From Algoriphagus boritolerans DSM 17298 = JCM 18970 (GTDB lineage: Bacteria > Bacteroidota > Bacteroidia > Cytophagales > Cyclobacteriaceae), in contig NZ_FNVR01000014.1 of the NCBI RefSeq assembly GCF_900108085.1, positions 1 through 64,000 of the forward strand: DNA of 64,000 nt. Reading direction: 5' to 3'. Both the position numbers and the translations under genes were made by a program. The notes beneath the pieces were generated by a model. It saw only the letters and a program-made list of their open reading frames with translations. It searched no databases and had not been told where the DNA came from. Below, one piece after another: positions 8,981 through 17,974 of this stretch (position 1 is its first letter; each line of letters starts with the position of its first letter).

Positions 8981-9496
8981 GGTATAAAGTAAAGAGGAAT
9001 TGGGGTGAGAGACTTTATTTGATTGTTGATAAAGAAAACTTCTCAGCCAAAAGCCAAAATCAGAGTATAGACAATCCCTGCTGCAATAAGGATGTGATAG
9101 GCTGTTTTTCGGTTCATTTCGGGCTGAGAAGATTTCAATTGTTGGTTTGGTTTTTAGGTTTTCTAAAACTTGAACCAAGATTAGGGCAGCTTCCAATGCT
9201 TATCAAAAAAATGTGACGGAATGGGTCGTTTGAGGGGTGGAAATGAAAGAGGATTTGAAATTTGAGATTTGTAATTTGAGATTTTGGGTAGACAGTAAAC
9301 CATTCTGAATTTTTGAACTTCAGTGAGAAGAATAGAATTTCTTGACAAACTGAGTTATTTCGTTTGTCGGATTGTGCAAAAATTCTTGTAAGACTGAGCG
9401 AAGTCGAAGTCCGGTTTCGACTCCGCTTAACCTGACAGAGTCATTATTACTTAACCTGACACACATTTCAGCTTTCAGATATTAGCCTTCTGACTT
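8981..9496. other. Long intergenic region with simple repeats and a REP-like hairpin
   Basis: No gene is supported in these 516 bases. The part next to the kinase should hold its promoter. Around 9250-9290 there are short runs of imperfect ATTTGAGATTTG-like words, a kind of low-complexity sequence found in other gaps of this window. A hairpin lies at 9395-9429 and is listed separately. Confidence 0.5.
9395..9429. repeat. REP-like palindrome (AGCGAAGTCGAA / TTTCGACTCCGCT)
   Basis: The arms TGAGCGAAGTCGAA and TTTCGACTCCGCT are inverted copies with one mismatch around a short GTCCGG loop. Very similar TCGAC/AGCG palindromes are common in Bacteroidota intergenic regions. It lies downstream of the DASS transporter gene, where it could stabilise or end the transcript. 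Confidence 0.55.
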
Positions 9497-10963
9497 TTAA
9501 AAAGGATATTTCTCCAGCTCAATTCCCCAAATCAAGGGGAGGATGAAATAGACCATCAGGGTGATCACAACAATGGAAACCAGATTTAGGCGGAAACCGG
9601 CCTTCACCATATCACGCATCTGAAGGTATCCCGAACCAAAAACCACAGCATTGGGAGGCGTGGCCACAGGAAGCATAAATGCGCAACTCGCCGCCAAAGT
9701 TGCCCCAATCATCAGTCCAAAGGGATGCAAATCGAGCTTGAGCGCAACGGAAGCCAATATCGGCAGCAACATCGAAGCTGTCGCCACGTTGGAAGTGACC
9801 TCGGTAAGGAAATTCACTGAGGCGACGATGATCAGCAGCAAAACAATAAAACCAATTCCGTCAATCGAAGAAAAACCACCACCGATCCACTCGGCAAGTC
9901 CTGTTTCTTTAAAGCCTTCGGCTAAAGCCAAACCGCCGCCAAAGAGAATCAAAACGCCCCAAGGAATCTTTTCGGCAGTTTTCCAGTCTAGAATCCGCTC
10001 GTTTTTTTGAGCCGAGGGAAGTATAAAAAGTAAAACAACTCCAACCAAGACGATGATGGTATCATCGATCTGAGGGAAAAGTTTTGCCAAAAGGAAACTT
10101 CGTGTGATCCATGCAAAACATACCAATCCAAAGACAGTCAAGACAATCTTTTCTTCAAAGCCCATGTTTCCAAGGGACTTTAGTTGATTTGAAATCACAG
10201 ATTTGATATCGTCCAAATTCAGTCTTTTGGGTAAGGGGTTGGCACTTTTTACCAGATAATTCCAGCAATAGAACAGAAGGAGAAGCGCAAATGGAAACCC
10301 AAAAAGCATCCATTCATTGAATCCGATGGAATAATCATAGAGTTCTTTAACTACAGCTGCCAAAATCGCATTAGTAGGGGTTCCAATTAAAGTTGCCATG
10401 CCTCCGATTGAAGCAGAATAGGCGATTCCCAGCATGATATTCTTACCCAGGTTGGAAGCAATTCCTTCATTTTCGGGACCAAGTTGGGTTTTGAACTGAT
10501 TCACAACCGCTAAACCAATCGGGAGCATCATCAGGGCAGTGGCCGAATTGGAGATCCACATGGAAAGAAATCCTGTGGCCAAAATAAATCCCAAGACAAT
10601 CCGTCGAAGGTCTGTGCCCATGAGATTGATAATGTTCAGCGCAATGCGGCGATGTAGGTTCCATTTCTCAATTCCAGTAGCCAACAGAAATCCACCCATG
10701 TAAAGCAGGACCGTAGGATGCATGTAATTATCCGAGACCGATTCGATAGTCAGAATTCCCAGCAGTGGCATCAGAATCAACGGAAGGATCGCCGTAGCTG
10801 CAATAGGAATTGCTTCAGTGATCCACCAGATTGCCATCCAGCAAGCCAGTCCAAGCATGGCTTGTGAAGCTGGAGTTAAACCTGAAGAATGCACAAAAAA
10901 ATAAATGAGCAGAAATGAAATCGGGCCGAAGATTAATCCAAAGCGGGAAAGCCAATTTGACAT
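9497..10963 (-). CDS. SLC13/DASS family sodium:anion symporter
   Basis: This 488-residue inner-membrane protein has about 12 hydrophobic segments and the features of the divalent anion:Na+ symporter family. These include GLACWMAIWWITEAIPIAATAILPL near the N-terminus, SNSATALMMLP and GTPTNAI in the first repeat, and TEVTSNVATASMLLPI and PVATPPNAVVFGSG in the second. The SNT motifs are intact in slightly varied form (SNSAT, TSNVAT). Family members import dicarboxylates, citrate or sulfate with sodium; the substrate here cannot be fixed. It appears to be a single-gene unit. Confidence 0.93.
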   Translation of the reverse strand: MSNWLSRFGLIFGPISFLLIYFFVHSSGLTPASQAMLGLACWMAIWWITEAIPIAATAILPLILMPLLGILTIESVSDNYMHPTVLLYMGGFLLATGIEKWNLHRRIALNIINLMGTDLRRIVLGFILATGFLSMWISNSATALMMLPIGLAVVNQFKTQLGPENEGIASNLGKNIMLGIAYSASIGGMATLIGTPTNAILAAVVKELYDYSIGFNEWMLFGFPFALLLLFYCWNYLVKSANPLPKRLNLDDIKSVISNQLKSLGNMGFEEKIVLTVFGLVCFAWITRSFLLAKLFPQIDDTIIVLVGVVLLFILPSAQKNERILDWKTAEKIPWGVLILFGGGLALAEGFKETGLAEWIGGGFSSIDGIGFIVLLLIIVASVNFLTEVTSNVATASMLLPILASVALKLDLHPFGLMIGATLAASCAFMLPVATPPNAVVFGSGYLQMRDMVKAGFRLNLVSIVVITLMVYFILPLIWGIELEKYPF

Positions 10964-11015
10964 TTAGGAAGGAATAGTGGGTTGGTGGTTTGAATGAATG
11001 TGAAAGATAAAAAAG

Positions 11016-11038
11016 AATCCCGAAAGGACTTCGGGATT
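11016..11038 (-). terminator. Intrinsic terminator
   Basis: AATCCCGAA and TTCGGGATT form a 9-bp stem with a five-base loop. Read on the minus strand the hairpin is followed by TCTTTTTT, a normal intrinsic terminator. It lies about 60 bases past the end of the yoeB remnant. The plus strand also has a T-rich tail, so it could work both ways. Confidence 0.7.
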
Positions 11039-11095
11039 TTCTATTTAACATAATATAAATTATATAACAATAAAATAAATAAAATCAGCACGTTT

Positions 11096-11556
11096 TCAAT
11101 AATGAAACCTCGCCAGCACAATTCTGAGCATCTTGTCTTCACCTGAGCCTTGTACCCGATAAACCAACCGATGTTCGCCAGTTATCCTTCTAGACCAATA
11201 TCCTGCTAAATTTCATCTGTTTATAATTTGATATTTATTGGTCAGATGGAATCTCGCATGCATTATAATCATCCCAGTGTGTGACGATCTTCGTCATGCT
11301 CGATTTCATCTGTTTATAATTTTTTTTCAATGGTCAGATGGAATCTCGCATGCATTATAATCATTCCAGTGTGTGACGATCTTCGTCATGCTCGATTTCA
11401 TCTGAGCGTTTCCGGTTTACCTTTTCCTTTAAATGGTGTTCGTTTGATTTTGTTGATCAACTCATTGATTTTTTCAAGGTCATCGGCATCGTGTACTTGA
11501 CAATACAGATACTCCTCCCAGGCCTTGACCCTTTTTCCAAACAGGAGGAATTGCAT
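11096..11556 (-). pseudogene. yoeB: YoeB-type toxin gene, interrupted by a tandem repeat
   Basis: Two pieces of a YoeB/Txe-family mRNA interferase lie in the same order and strand. The 5' piece (11556-11398) encodes 52 residues including AWEEYLYCQ, INELINKIKRTPFKGKGKPE and then a TGA stop. The 3' piece (ending at the TGA at 11096) encodes [20 protein letters not shown] and ends ARFHY, the usual YoeB tail. The family continues PLKHNLSG-FWSRRI at exactly this joint, so the gene was split at one point. Between the pieces are two head-to-tail copies of a 92-93 bp repeat. No YefM/Axe antitoxin gene lies upstream, where it would be expected. The remnant should not make active toxin. Confidence 0.85.
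11210..11404 (-). repeat. Two tandem copies of an interspersed palindromic repeat
   Basis: Three copies of ATTTCATCTG begin at 11210, 11303 and 11395, bounding two units of 93 and 92 bp. Each unit holds a 70-bp imperfect palindrome (11243-11312 and 11335-11404) that starts CAGATGGAATCTCGCATG and ends with a near-complement. The two cores differ at a single base, while the A/T-rich spacers differ more. A diverged third copy lies at 58969-59090, next to argB. The shared ends, read on the minus strand, are ATGAAATCGAGCAT, TGCGAGATTC and TTATAAAC.GATGAAA. No transposase is present, so this would be a non-autonomous or REP-like element. Confidence 0.8.
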
Positions 11557-11610
11557 TGTTAGAACTTTTCAACCTTACAACTTTACAACTTTACAACCAT
11601 ACAACCTTCC
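11557..11610. repeat. Short tandem ACAACTTT words
   Basis: The stretch just downstream of the M13 peptidase gene repeats CAACTTTA / CAACCTTA about four to five times (11570-11605). It is low-complexity sequence without coding potential. It replaces the place where a YefM-like antitoxin gene would be expected in front of yoeB. Confidence 0.5.
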
Positions 11611-13629
11611 CTACCAAATCCTTATTCTTTCCTCTTCCGCCTTATAATTCTTTTCTCCAGGCTGCACATTAAATGCGGTATAGAAAGGATCAAAGTTCAT
11701 CAGTGAGCCATTCACCCGCCAGATTGCCGGGGAATGGGAATTGGTCGTGACATAGTTGCGCATAAACTCATCCCGGGTTTTGACTCTCCAAATCCTGGCG
11801 ATGGACAGACAAAAGCGCTGATTCGGTGTATAACCATCGATTTTGGAGGTGTCCTGACCTTGCTTGGTAAGCTTGAAAGCTTCGTAAGCAATGTAGAGCG
11901 CACCATTGTCTGCGGTGTTTTCACCGATGGTCATCGCACCTTTTAGCGGTATGCTATCCAAGACGGTAAATGAATCGTATCGCTCGGTCAGTTGCTGGGT
12001 TTTGGCCTTGAACTTGGCATAATCTTCTTCTGTCCACCAGTTTTTGACATTGCCGTCTTTGTCGTATTGGGCTCCCTGATCGTCAAAAGCATGGGTCAGT
12101 TCGTGGCCGATGACCATGCCGATGCCGCCATAATTGATCGCATCGTCCGCATGGAGATCAAAATATGGATATTGCAAGATGCCGGCAGGAAAGACGATTT
12201 CGTTGAGTGACGGATTGTAATAGGCCGTCACTGTGGAAGGCGTAGTCCCCCACTCGTCCTTGTTTGGTGCTTTGTTGAGTTTACCAGCTTGGTATTGATA
12301 GTCGTTTTCCATCAGTGCCACGACATTTTCAAAGTATTTTTCCCGATCGATCGTCACTGCGTCATACGTTCTCCAAACATCAGGATAACCCACCTTCTTT
12401 TTGATCGCATAAAGCTTTTCAATCGCTTTTGTCTTGGTGCTGTCGCTCATCCAGTCCAGTTGTTTGATGCGAGTTTCGAAGGCTTTCTGGAAGTTGTCTA
12501 CGAGTTCAGAAATCCGCTTTTTGGCGTCCTCGTTGAAATATCGCTTCACGTAGAGTTGTCCCAGAGCAAAACCCAACTGGCGATCCACCTTGCTGACCAT
12601 CTGCTGCGCTCGGGTGAGTTGCTTGGATTGCCCGAGAAGCACTTTTTCATATTCAAAACTCGCTGCTTCAAAGGGTTCGCTCAGGACATTGGCATAAGTC
12701 AAAAGCGAGTGAGCCTTTAAGTAAGTTTTCCAATCGACAAGGCTGTTAACATTAAGTTGCTTGTTGAGCTTTTCGTAATAGGCTGGCTGTCGTACATCTA
12801 CCGAATCTGCCTTCAGGTTCAACTGAGTCAGCATTTTGCTCCAACCAATCGCTACCATTTTTGAATCCAGGTCAGTTACTGCCATTTTGTGGTAATTCTC
12901 CTTGACTACCCGGCGTTCAATTCGTGTTTTATGAGATTCAGCCAGGGATTTTTCAATTGCATAAACTGCATCAGCACTTTTTTGGGCTTCTTCGTGACTT
13001 GATCCAGTAAGTGAGAAAAGTGTAGCGAGGTAGGTTTTATAGGCGTTTTGAATTCCGAGAGTGGCAGAGTCGGTTTTGAAATAATAATCCCGATCCGGCA
13101 GTCCCAAACCAGACTGGCTGAAATGCAGGATGTTGATGCTGCTGTTTTCCTGATCTGGAGAAACATTCATTCCAATGATAGAATTGTTTCCCCTGCTAAT
13201 TTGATTGGTTACAAAAGCCATCATTTCATCAAGATCCTCAATGCCGTCGATTTCGTCGAGAATGGGCTGAACAGGCTCATATCCACGGGCATTGATCACT
13301 TCTGTAGCCATTCCTGAGGCGTAGAAGTCTCCCACTTTCTGCTCATTGCTTCCCTTGGGATGAGTTTGAGCGGATACTTCCTCGAGGATATTTTCCAAAA
13401 GCTGCCGCTGTGGGATGTTCAAAAAGGTATATGACCCCACACCCACCTGATCGTCTGCAATCCTTGCCGTATCGTACCATCGGCCATTGACATGCATAAA
13501 GAAGTTGTCCCCGGGCTTGATTTCTGGATCAATTCCGGCCACATCTACGAACTGTCGGTTTTCAGTTTTTTCTGTCTGAGCTGTACAGGCTGCTAAAGCT
13601 AGGAAGGTGATTAGGATTTTATGATTCAT
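11611..13629 (-). CDS. M13 family metallopeptidase (neprilysin/PepO-like) lipoprotein
   Basis: This 672-residue protein is a zinc metallo-endopeptidase of family M13. The N-terminus is a lipoprotein signal with lipobox LALAAC (Cys near residue 15). The catalytic domain carries VIGHELTHAFDDQG (HExxH, zinc and catalytic residues) and GENTADNGAL (third zinc ligand Glu). The preceding ITAYYNPS-like motif appears as TAYYNPSLNEIVFPAG. Length is normal for the family. It probably acts outside the inner membrane, cutting oligopeptides. An M1 peptidase gene lies upstream on the same strand, 77 bases away, and the two may form a peptide-scavenging pair. Confidence 0.95.
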   Translation of the reverse strand: MNHKILITFLALAACTAQTEKTENRQFVDVAGIDPEIKPGDNFFMHVNGRWYDTARIADDQVGVGSYTFLNIPQRQLLENILEEVSAQTHPKGSNEQKVGDFYASGMATEVINARGYEPVQPILDEIDGIEDLDEMMAFVTNQISRGNNSIIGMNVSPDQENSSINILHFSQSGLGLPDRDYYFKTDSATLGIQNAYKTYLATLFSLTGSSHEEAQKSADAVYAIEKSLAESHKTRIERRVVKENYHKMAVTDLDSKMVAIGWSKMLTQLNLKADSVDVRQPAYYEKLNKQLNVNSLVDWKTYLKAHSLLTYANVLSEPFEAASFEYEKVLLGQSKQLTRAQQMVSKVDRQLGFALGQLYVKRYFNEDAKKRISELVDNFQKAFETRIKQLDWMSDSTKTKAIEKLYAIKKKVGYPDVWRTYDAVTIDREKYFENVVALMENDYQYQAGKLNKAPNKDEWGTTPSTVTAYYNPSLNEIVFPAGILQYPYFDLHADDAINYGGIGMVIGHELTHAFDDQGAQYDKDGNVKNWWTEEDYAKFKAKTQQLTERYDSFTVLDSIPLKGAMTIGENTADNGALYIAYEAFKLTKQGQDTSKIDGYTPNQRFCLSIARIWRVKTRDEFMRNYVTTNSHSPAIWRVNGSLMNFDPFYTAFNVQPGEKNYKAEEERIRIW

Positions 13630-13706
13630 TTTTGGAGGATGTAGTTAATGAAAATTAAAACAAAAATGGATGGTCAAAACACCCATCCATGGAATAAACT
13701 TCTGGC

Positions 13707-15335
13707 TTACCGAATTTTTAGTAAACCCACATAATAATCCGGATCAAGGGCCAGTTCTCCCTTAGTTTTTACTTTCAACTCAGACCAAGCTGTTCTAGCT
13801 TGAATTCTCTGTTTTTCTCCTTTAATCTCAACATCTACAGGCATGACGAAATGGGGTAAGCAGGAAGTCCATCGAAAATTAAGCGTTTGATCATCTGAGT
13901 AATAGTATTCGAGTATAGGTATTCTATGGTCTCTTAAATACTGGTCAAAAATCGGTTTGAGATCCATTCCAAAGGCCTGAGAAATGTAGCTTTCCACCTG
14001 CTGGGTGGTCACCGTTTGATGGTAAAACTCCTGATTTAAACCCCTTAGGATCAGTCTCCATTTTTCATCATCTTTCAAAATCTCCCGAAGGATATTAAGC
14101 AGGTTTCCTCCTTTGTAATACATATCGCCCGAACCCCGCTGATTGACTCCGTATGTACCGATAATCGGTCGATCGTTGGCGATATTCATTCGTGTACCGC
14201 GTACATATTCCTGTCCGGCTTCTTTTCCATAGTGATAGTCCAAAAAGAGGCTTTCAGAATAGTTGGTAAAGCTCTCGTGAATCCACATGTCTGCCACATC
14301 TTTGTAGGTGATGTTATTGGCAAACCACTCATGGCCAGCTTCATGTATGATGATAAAGTCAAACTTCAATCCCCAGCCGGTACCGCTCAAATCCCGGCCC
14401 CGATAGCCCATTAGGTAGCCGTTGCCGTAAGTCACCGAACTCTGATGTTCCATCCCCAGATAAGGCGCATCGACCAGTTTAAACCCGTCTTCATAAAACG
14501 GATATGGGCCAAACCAATGCTCAAAGGCCTTCATCATCCGTCCAGCATCCTGAAAATGGACTTTCGCCTTTTCCAAGTTTTCTCTCAGGACAAAATAATC
14601 CATATCCAAGGTGCCTTTTTCACCTTCATATTTCTCTCCAAAATGCACATAATCTCCGATGTTGATATTTACGCCATAATCGTTGATCGGATTGACCACA
14701 GACCAGTGATAGGTATTTTTTCCATTTCCCATTTCTATCTCCACCAATCGCCCATTGGAAACATCCATCAACCCAACCGGAACGGTCACACTGATTCTTA
14801 AGCTGTCAACTTCATCCGCCGGATGATCTTTAAGCGGCCACCAAATACTCGAACCGATACCCTGATTGGATGAGGCAATAAAATGTTTTCCGTTGCTGTC
14901 TTTTTGCCAGGTAATTCCCCCATCCCATGGAGGACGTATGGCTTCTTTGGGTTGGCCTTCGTAGCTCACAACCAATTCTTCTATACTTCCCGGAACTTGC
15001 TTTTTCTTCAGTGTCACAAAATGAGCAGCACCATCACGTTTGAAATCCAGCTGCTCTCCTTCCTGAAGGATCGAGGTAATTTTCAAAGGATCCTGCAGGT
15101 CAATTTGTAAAACTTGATATTCAGATAGAACTTTATATCGAATTTTATTTGAGCCTCTTATGGATTTTGTTTCAGGGAAAATTTCCACAGCCAAATGGTA
15201 GTGATTCAGATCCCACCAAGCTCGTTCGGGTGTGATACTTCCCCGTAAAGAATCGGCACGGGTGAAGGTTTGCTGAGCGAATAAAGAAGTGAAAGAAATA
15301 AGGAATAAAATGACAACATAATAAACTAACTTCAT
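13707..15335 (-). CDS. M1 family metallopeptidase, secreted
   Basis: From the ATG at 15335 the protein has 542 residues and begins with a clear signal peptide (MKLVYYVVILFLISFTSLFAQ). The frame is open to 15371, but that would put 12 polar residues ahead of the signal. The catalytic site is HEAGHEWF with the third zinc ligand in the HESF motif 18 residues later, exactly the M1 HExxH-(18)-E arrangement. An exopeptidase GxMEN-like motif appears as GMEHQS. The likely role is aminopeptidase action on peptides in the periplasm. It sits upstream of the M13 peptidase gene on the same strand. Confidence 0.93.
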   Translation of the reverse strand: MKLVYYVVILFLISFTSLFAQQTFTRADSLRGSITPERAWWDLNHYHLAVEIFPETKSIRGSNKIRYKVLSEYQVLQIDLQDPLKITSILQEGEQLDFKRDGAAHFVTLKKKQVPGSIEELVVSYEGQPKEAIRPPWDGGITWQKDSNGKHFIASSNQGIGSSIWWPLKDHPADEVDSLRISVTVPVGLMDVSNGRLVEIEMGNGKNTYHWSVVNPINDYGVNINIGDYVHFGEKYEGEKGTLDMDYFVLRENLEKAKVHFQDAGRMMKAFEHWFGPYPFYEDGFKLVDAPYLGMEHQSSVTYGNGYLMGYRGRDLSGTGWGLKFDFIIIHEAGHEWFANNITYKDVADMWIHESFTNYSESLFLDYHYGKEAGQEYVRGTRMNIANDRPIIGTYGVNQRGSGDMYYKGGNLLNILREILKDDEKWRLILRGLNQEFYHQTVTTQQVESYISQAFGMDLKPIFDQYLRDHRIPILEYYYSDDQTLNFRWTSCLPHFVMPVDVEIKGEKQRIQARTAWSELKVKTKGELALDPDYYVGLLKIR

Positions 15336-15397
15336 AGACTTAATTGTGAATAATCTTGAATCGGAGTCCAAAATAGGATTTTTTAATCCCTAAAGCA

Positions 15398-16411
15398 TTA
15401 TGAATTGAACTGGAAAATCTCCCTTAGCATAACCATCTCCCCACCTCTCCTTTTGCTTTCATCTGCCGCTTCCATAAAAGCATAAATTTCTAAGGTTTCG
15501 ATAGGATCGATTGGCGATTTTTTGGTTCGGAAAAACTCGGCAATCTGAACTACCAAAGGTTCATACCCTTCAAAAGGTCCGAAAAAGAGGTTGCCATCTG
15601 TGCCAAATGCGGTTCCTCCATAATCATGCTTTCCAGATCGCATGCCTCTGAAAGTTCCGATACGACCGTCTTTCCAGGTTCCCACTACGACTTCCGCATC
15701 TGGAGTCGAAAAGCGTGTCACTGATTCACATCCCGCACCCATGGCGGTAAAGAGGATTTCCACCCCATGAATTCCATACCAAAACAGGTCCGGATGGCTG
15801 GGTTCGAGTGTCGCTGGGCTGAAAGCATCGCAGGCCAAGACTTCCCCAATTTTGTTTTCATGGCGGACGGCATGGACATTCTTTTGGTAGCGAAGCGAGG
15901 AACAGGAAAACATCGGTACTCCTGCAGCTTCTGCCTCTTGGTATATTTTCAGCGCATCAGCAAAAGAAGCTGCTACAGGCTTATCGATGAAAACCGGCTT
16001 TTTAGCTTTGAACACTGCTCGGGCCTGCTCCAAATGTGGTTTACCATCATTGGTTTCCAGAAGCACCACATCTACTTTTTGAAGCAGAGCCTCTATGGAA
16101 TCGACAATTTCTACCCCTTGTTCTTTCACTTGATCGATATAGCCTGGAATTCGGTCCATACTGGATTTAATGTCGCGGCTGCCATAAGGATAGGCGGCCA
16201 CGACGCGAAATCCCGCTAATTCAGGCTTGGGATTCTCGGCATTAAAAAGCTTGGTAAAGGCTGGAGCATGAGAGGTATCAAGGCCGATGATCCCGATCTT
16301 AATCGGATCGGATTGGATATTTCCAAGGAGTGAAAAAGGTAAAGAACTTAGGCTGGCAGCAGCTCCGAGAGCGGTGGTTTTCTTTATAAATGATCGACGG
16401 GATGATTTCAT
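15398..16411 (-). CDS. Gfo/Idh/MocA family oxidoreductase with Tat-like signal
   Basis: This 337-residue protein begins with SSRRSFIKKTTALGAAASL, a twin-arginine-type signal, so it is probably exported folded with its cofactor. The Rossmann motif follows as KIGIIGLDTSHAPAF, which is a degenerate glycine motif (GLDTSH), and the EKP-type motif is present as FIDKPVA. It has the typical C-terminal beta-sheet domain. Substrate is unknown; many exported Bacteroidota members act on glycosides. It lies downstream of a second Tat-type member (16613-17950) and the nag genes, all on the minus strand, separated by a 200-base gap of palindromic repeats. Confidence 0.88.
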   Translation of the reverse strand: MKSSRRSFIKKTTALGAAASLSSLPFSLLGNIQSDPIKIGIIGLDTSHAPAFTKLFNAENPKPELAGFRVVAAYPYGSRDIKSSMDRIPGYIDQVKEQGVEIVDSIEALLQKVDVVLLETNDGKPHLEQARAVFKAKKPVFIDKPVAASFADALKIYQEAEAAGVPMFSCSSLRYQKNVHAVRHENKIGEVLACDAFSPATLEPSHPDLFWYGIHGVEILFTAMGAGCESVTRFSTPDAEVVVGTWKDGRIGTFRGMRSGKHDYGGTAFGTDGNLFFGPFEGYEPLVVQIAEFFRTKKSPIDPIETLEIYAFMEAADESKRRGGEMVMLREIFQFNS

Positions 16412-16477
16412 AACCTATTGAAATAAAGTTTTTTATATGTTTTTTGTTGATGTCAAATTTTGCTTTTTGAAAATACC

Positions 16478-16564
16478 GATCGTGCCTTTGGCACTCTTGA
16501 ATAAATCGTTTTTCCATTTTCCCAGAATTGAATTCTGGGCTTATACAGGATGTGCCTTTGGCAC
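16478..16564. repeat. Cluster of REP-like palindromes
   Basis: Two identical 13-base palindromic words GTGCCTTTGGCAC lie at 16482-16494 and 16552-16564. Between them is a perfect 9-bp hairpin CCCAGAATT-G-AATTCTGGG at 16521-16539. The compound layout, two identical outer words around a strong inner palindrome, looks like a bacterial interspersed palindromic element. It sits between two same-strand oxidoreductase genes and could act in transcript processing or termination. Confidence 0.65.
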
Positions 16565-16612
16565 TATTTGGTAACTTCTCCAATCTTTTGAAAGGACTCG
16601 TTTTCCATCCGG

Positions 16613-17950
16613 TTAGAGTTTAAGTTCCCAGCCTTTTTGGTATTCTCGATCCCAAAGCTTCATCGCTTCTTTATCATTCTTGATCTTTCCTGAACTTTGG
16701 TCAATTTCCAAAGCACTACCTGTTCGGTAGGAAATATTGCCCAAATGACACAGCAATACGCTTTTTTGAATTTCAGGGTAGGGTGAAATCTGACTCTCCC
16801 CTTTGTCGATCGCGTTGATGAAATTGGTAAAGTGAGCGATGTCCATGTCAAAGCCTGCGCCTCGCTGATCGACCACGGTATTGGTCGTGGGTTCAGCTGA
16901 TTTTACTAGCTTGTTGGAGTTGTCGTAGATTTTGTAGGAGTTGTTCAGGAGTTCGAGTGTGCCGTTTTCGCCGTGGAAAGAGACTCCTGAACCCATGGCA
17001 TTGATATCACGGGCATTGCAGCTACGACCTTCCCAAAGGATGGATTTTCCGTCAGCGAAGTTATATGTGGCTATCTGAGTATCCGGAGTTTCCCAATCGT
17101 CCTGAAAGTGATACCGTCCGCCGCCCGAATAGCATTTTTCGGGATAATCCACCTGCATTCCCCACCGGGCCAAATCCAAAAAGTGCACGCCGTTATTCAC
17201 GATTTCTCCTGTGCCCCAGTGCCAGAACCAGTGCCAATTGTAATGAATCAGATTGTCTTTGAATTCTGCTCTTGGTGCCGGACCCTGCCAAAGTTCAAAA
17301 TCCAGCCATTCCGGAACGGCAGCAGGCTTTCCATAACCGATAGATTTTCGAGTATTCGTGTACCAAGTTCGGGCATAATAGGCCCGACCGATGGCACCGG
17401 AATGAAGCTCTTTCATGGCTTCTTGCACTCTCGGCCAGGATCGGCGCTGATTGCCCATTTGGACAATTTTACCATACTTTTTGGTGGCTTCCACCAGGAG
17501 TTCCGACTCGGCAGGATTATGCGAACCGGGCTTTTCCAGATACACATGCTTGCCAGCCTGAAGCGCCATCAACGCTGCGGGAGTGTGCCAATGATCTGGC
17601 ATGGCAATGGAAACTGCATCCAGCGTTTTGTCTTCCAAGGCTTTTCTAAAATCCACCAAACCTGTTGGGGCTGTTTTTACTCCTTCTTTCAAGGCCAAAG
17701 CGATTCCGTTTTCCCGCGCACGGGAATCTACATCGCAGATATAGGCGATTTCCACATTCGGGATTTTGGCAAAAGCCTGAATATGCTGACTTCCCCGACT
17801 GTTGACCCCAATCACAGCCACTCGATATTTGTCTTTTAGTGGGTATTGAGATAGGATATTGAAAGAAAAAGCGGAAGAGGCAGCACTGAGGCCCAATGCT
17901 CCGGTTGCGGCTGTTTTGATAAAATGACGGCGGTTGAGTTTGTTTTTCAT
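16613..17950 (-). CDS. Gfo/Idh/MocA family oxidoreductase with Tat-like signal
   Basis: This 445-residue protein starts with NRRHFIKTAATGALGLSAASSAF, a twin-arginine signal, and should be exported. The Rossmann fold begins at YRVAVIGVNSRG (about residues 42-53) and the catalytic EKP motif is intact in HVYLEKPGSHNP. The longer C-terminal domain is typical of Bacteroidota Gfo/Idh/MocA proteins annotated near glycan genes. The start codon lies 24 bases after the stop of nagA, so it is likely part of the N-acetylglucosamine transcript. Its sugar substrate is not known; an amino-sugar link is inferred from position. Confidence 0.9.
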   Translation of the reverse strand: MKNKLNRRHFIKTAATGALGLSAASSAFSFNILSQYPLKDKYRVAVIGVNSRGSQHIQAFAKIPNVEIAYICDVDSRARENGIALALKEGVKTAPTGLVDFRKALEDKTLDAVSIAMPDHWHTPAALMALQAGKHVYLEKPGSHNPAESELLVEATKKYGKIVQMGNQRRSWPRVQEAMKELHSGAIGRAYYARTWYTNTRKSIGYGKPAAVPEWLDFELWQGPAPRAEFKDNLIHYNWHWFWHWGTGEIVNNGVHFLDLARWGMQVDYPEKCYSGGGRYHFQDDWETPDTQIATYNFADGKSILWEGRSCNARDINAMGSGVSFHGENGTLELLNNSYKIYDNSNKLVKSAEPTTNTVVDQRGAGFDMDIAHFTNFINAIDKGESQISPYPEIQKSVLLCHLGNISYRTGSALEIDQSSGKIKNDKEAMKLWDREYQKGWELKL

Positions 17951-17974
17951 GATGCGGTGGATTTCAAGTTTGGG

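Noticed and set aside
8981-9196. N-terminal extension of the LytS-type kinase
   Set aside because: The frame is open but the residues are not membrane- or kinase-like, and the ATG at 8980 gives a normal family start.
11210-11404. Possible CRISPR array
   Set aside because: Only two 92-93 bp units exist, with no unique spacers of regular length and no cas genes; it is a tandem repeat of an interspersed element.
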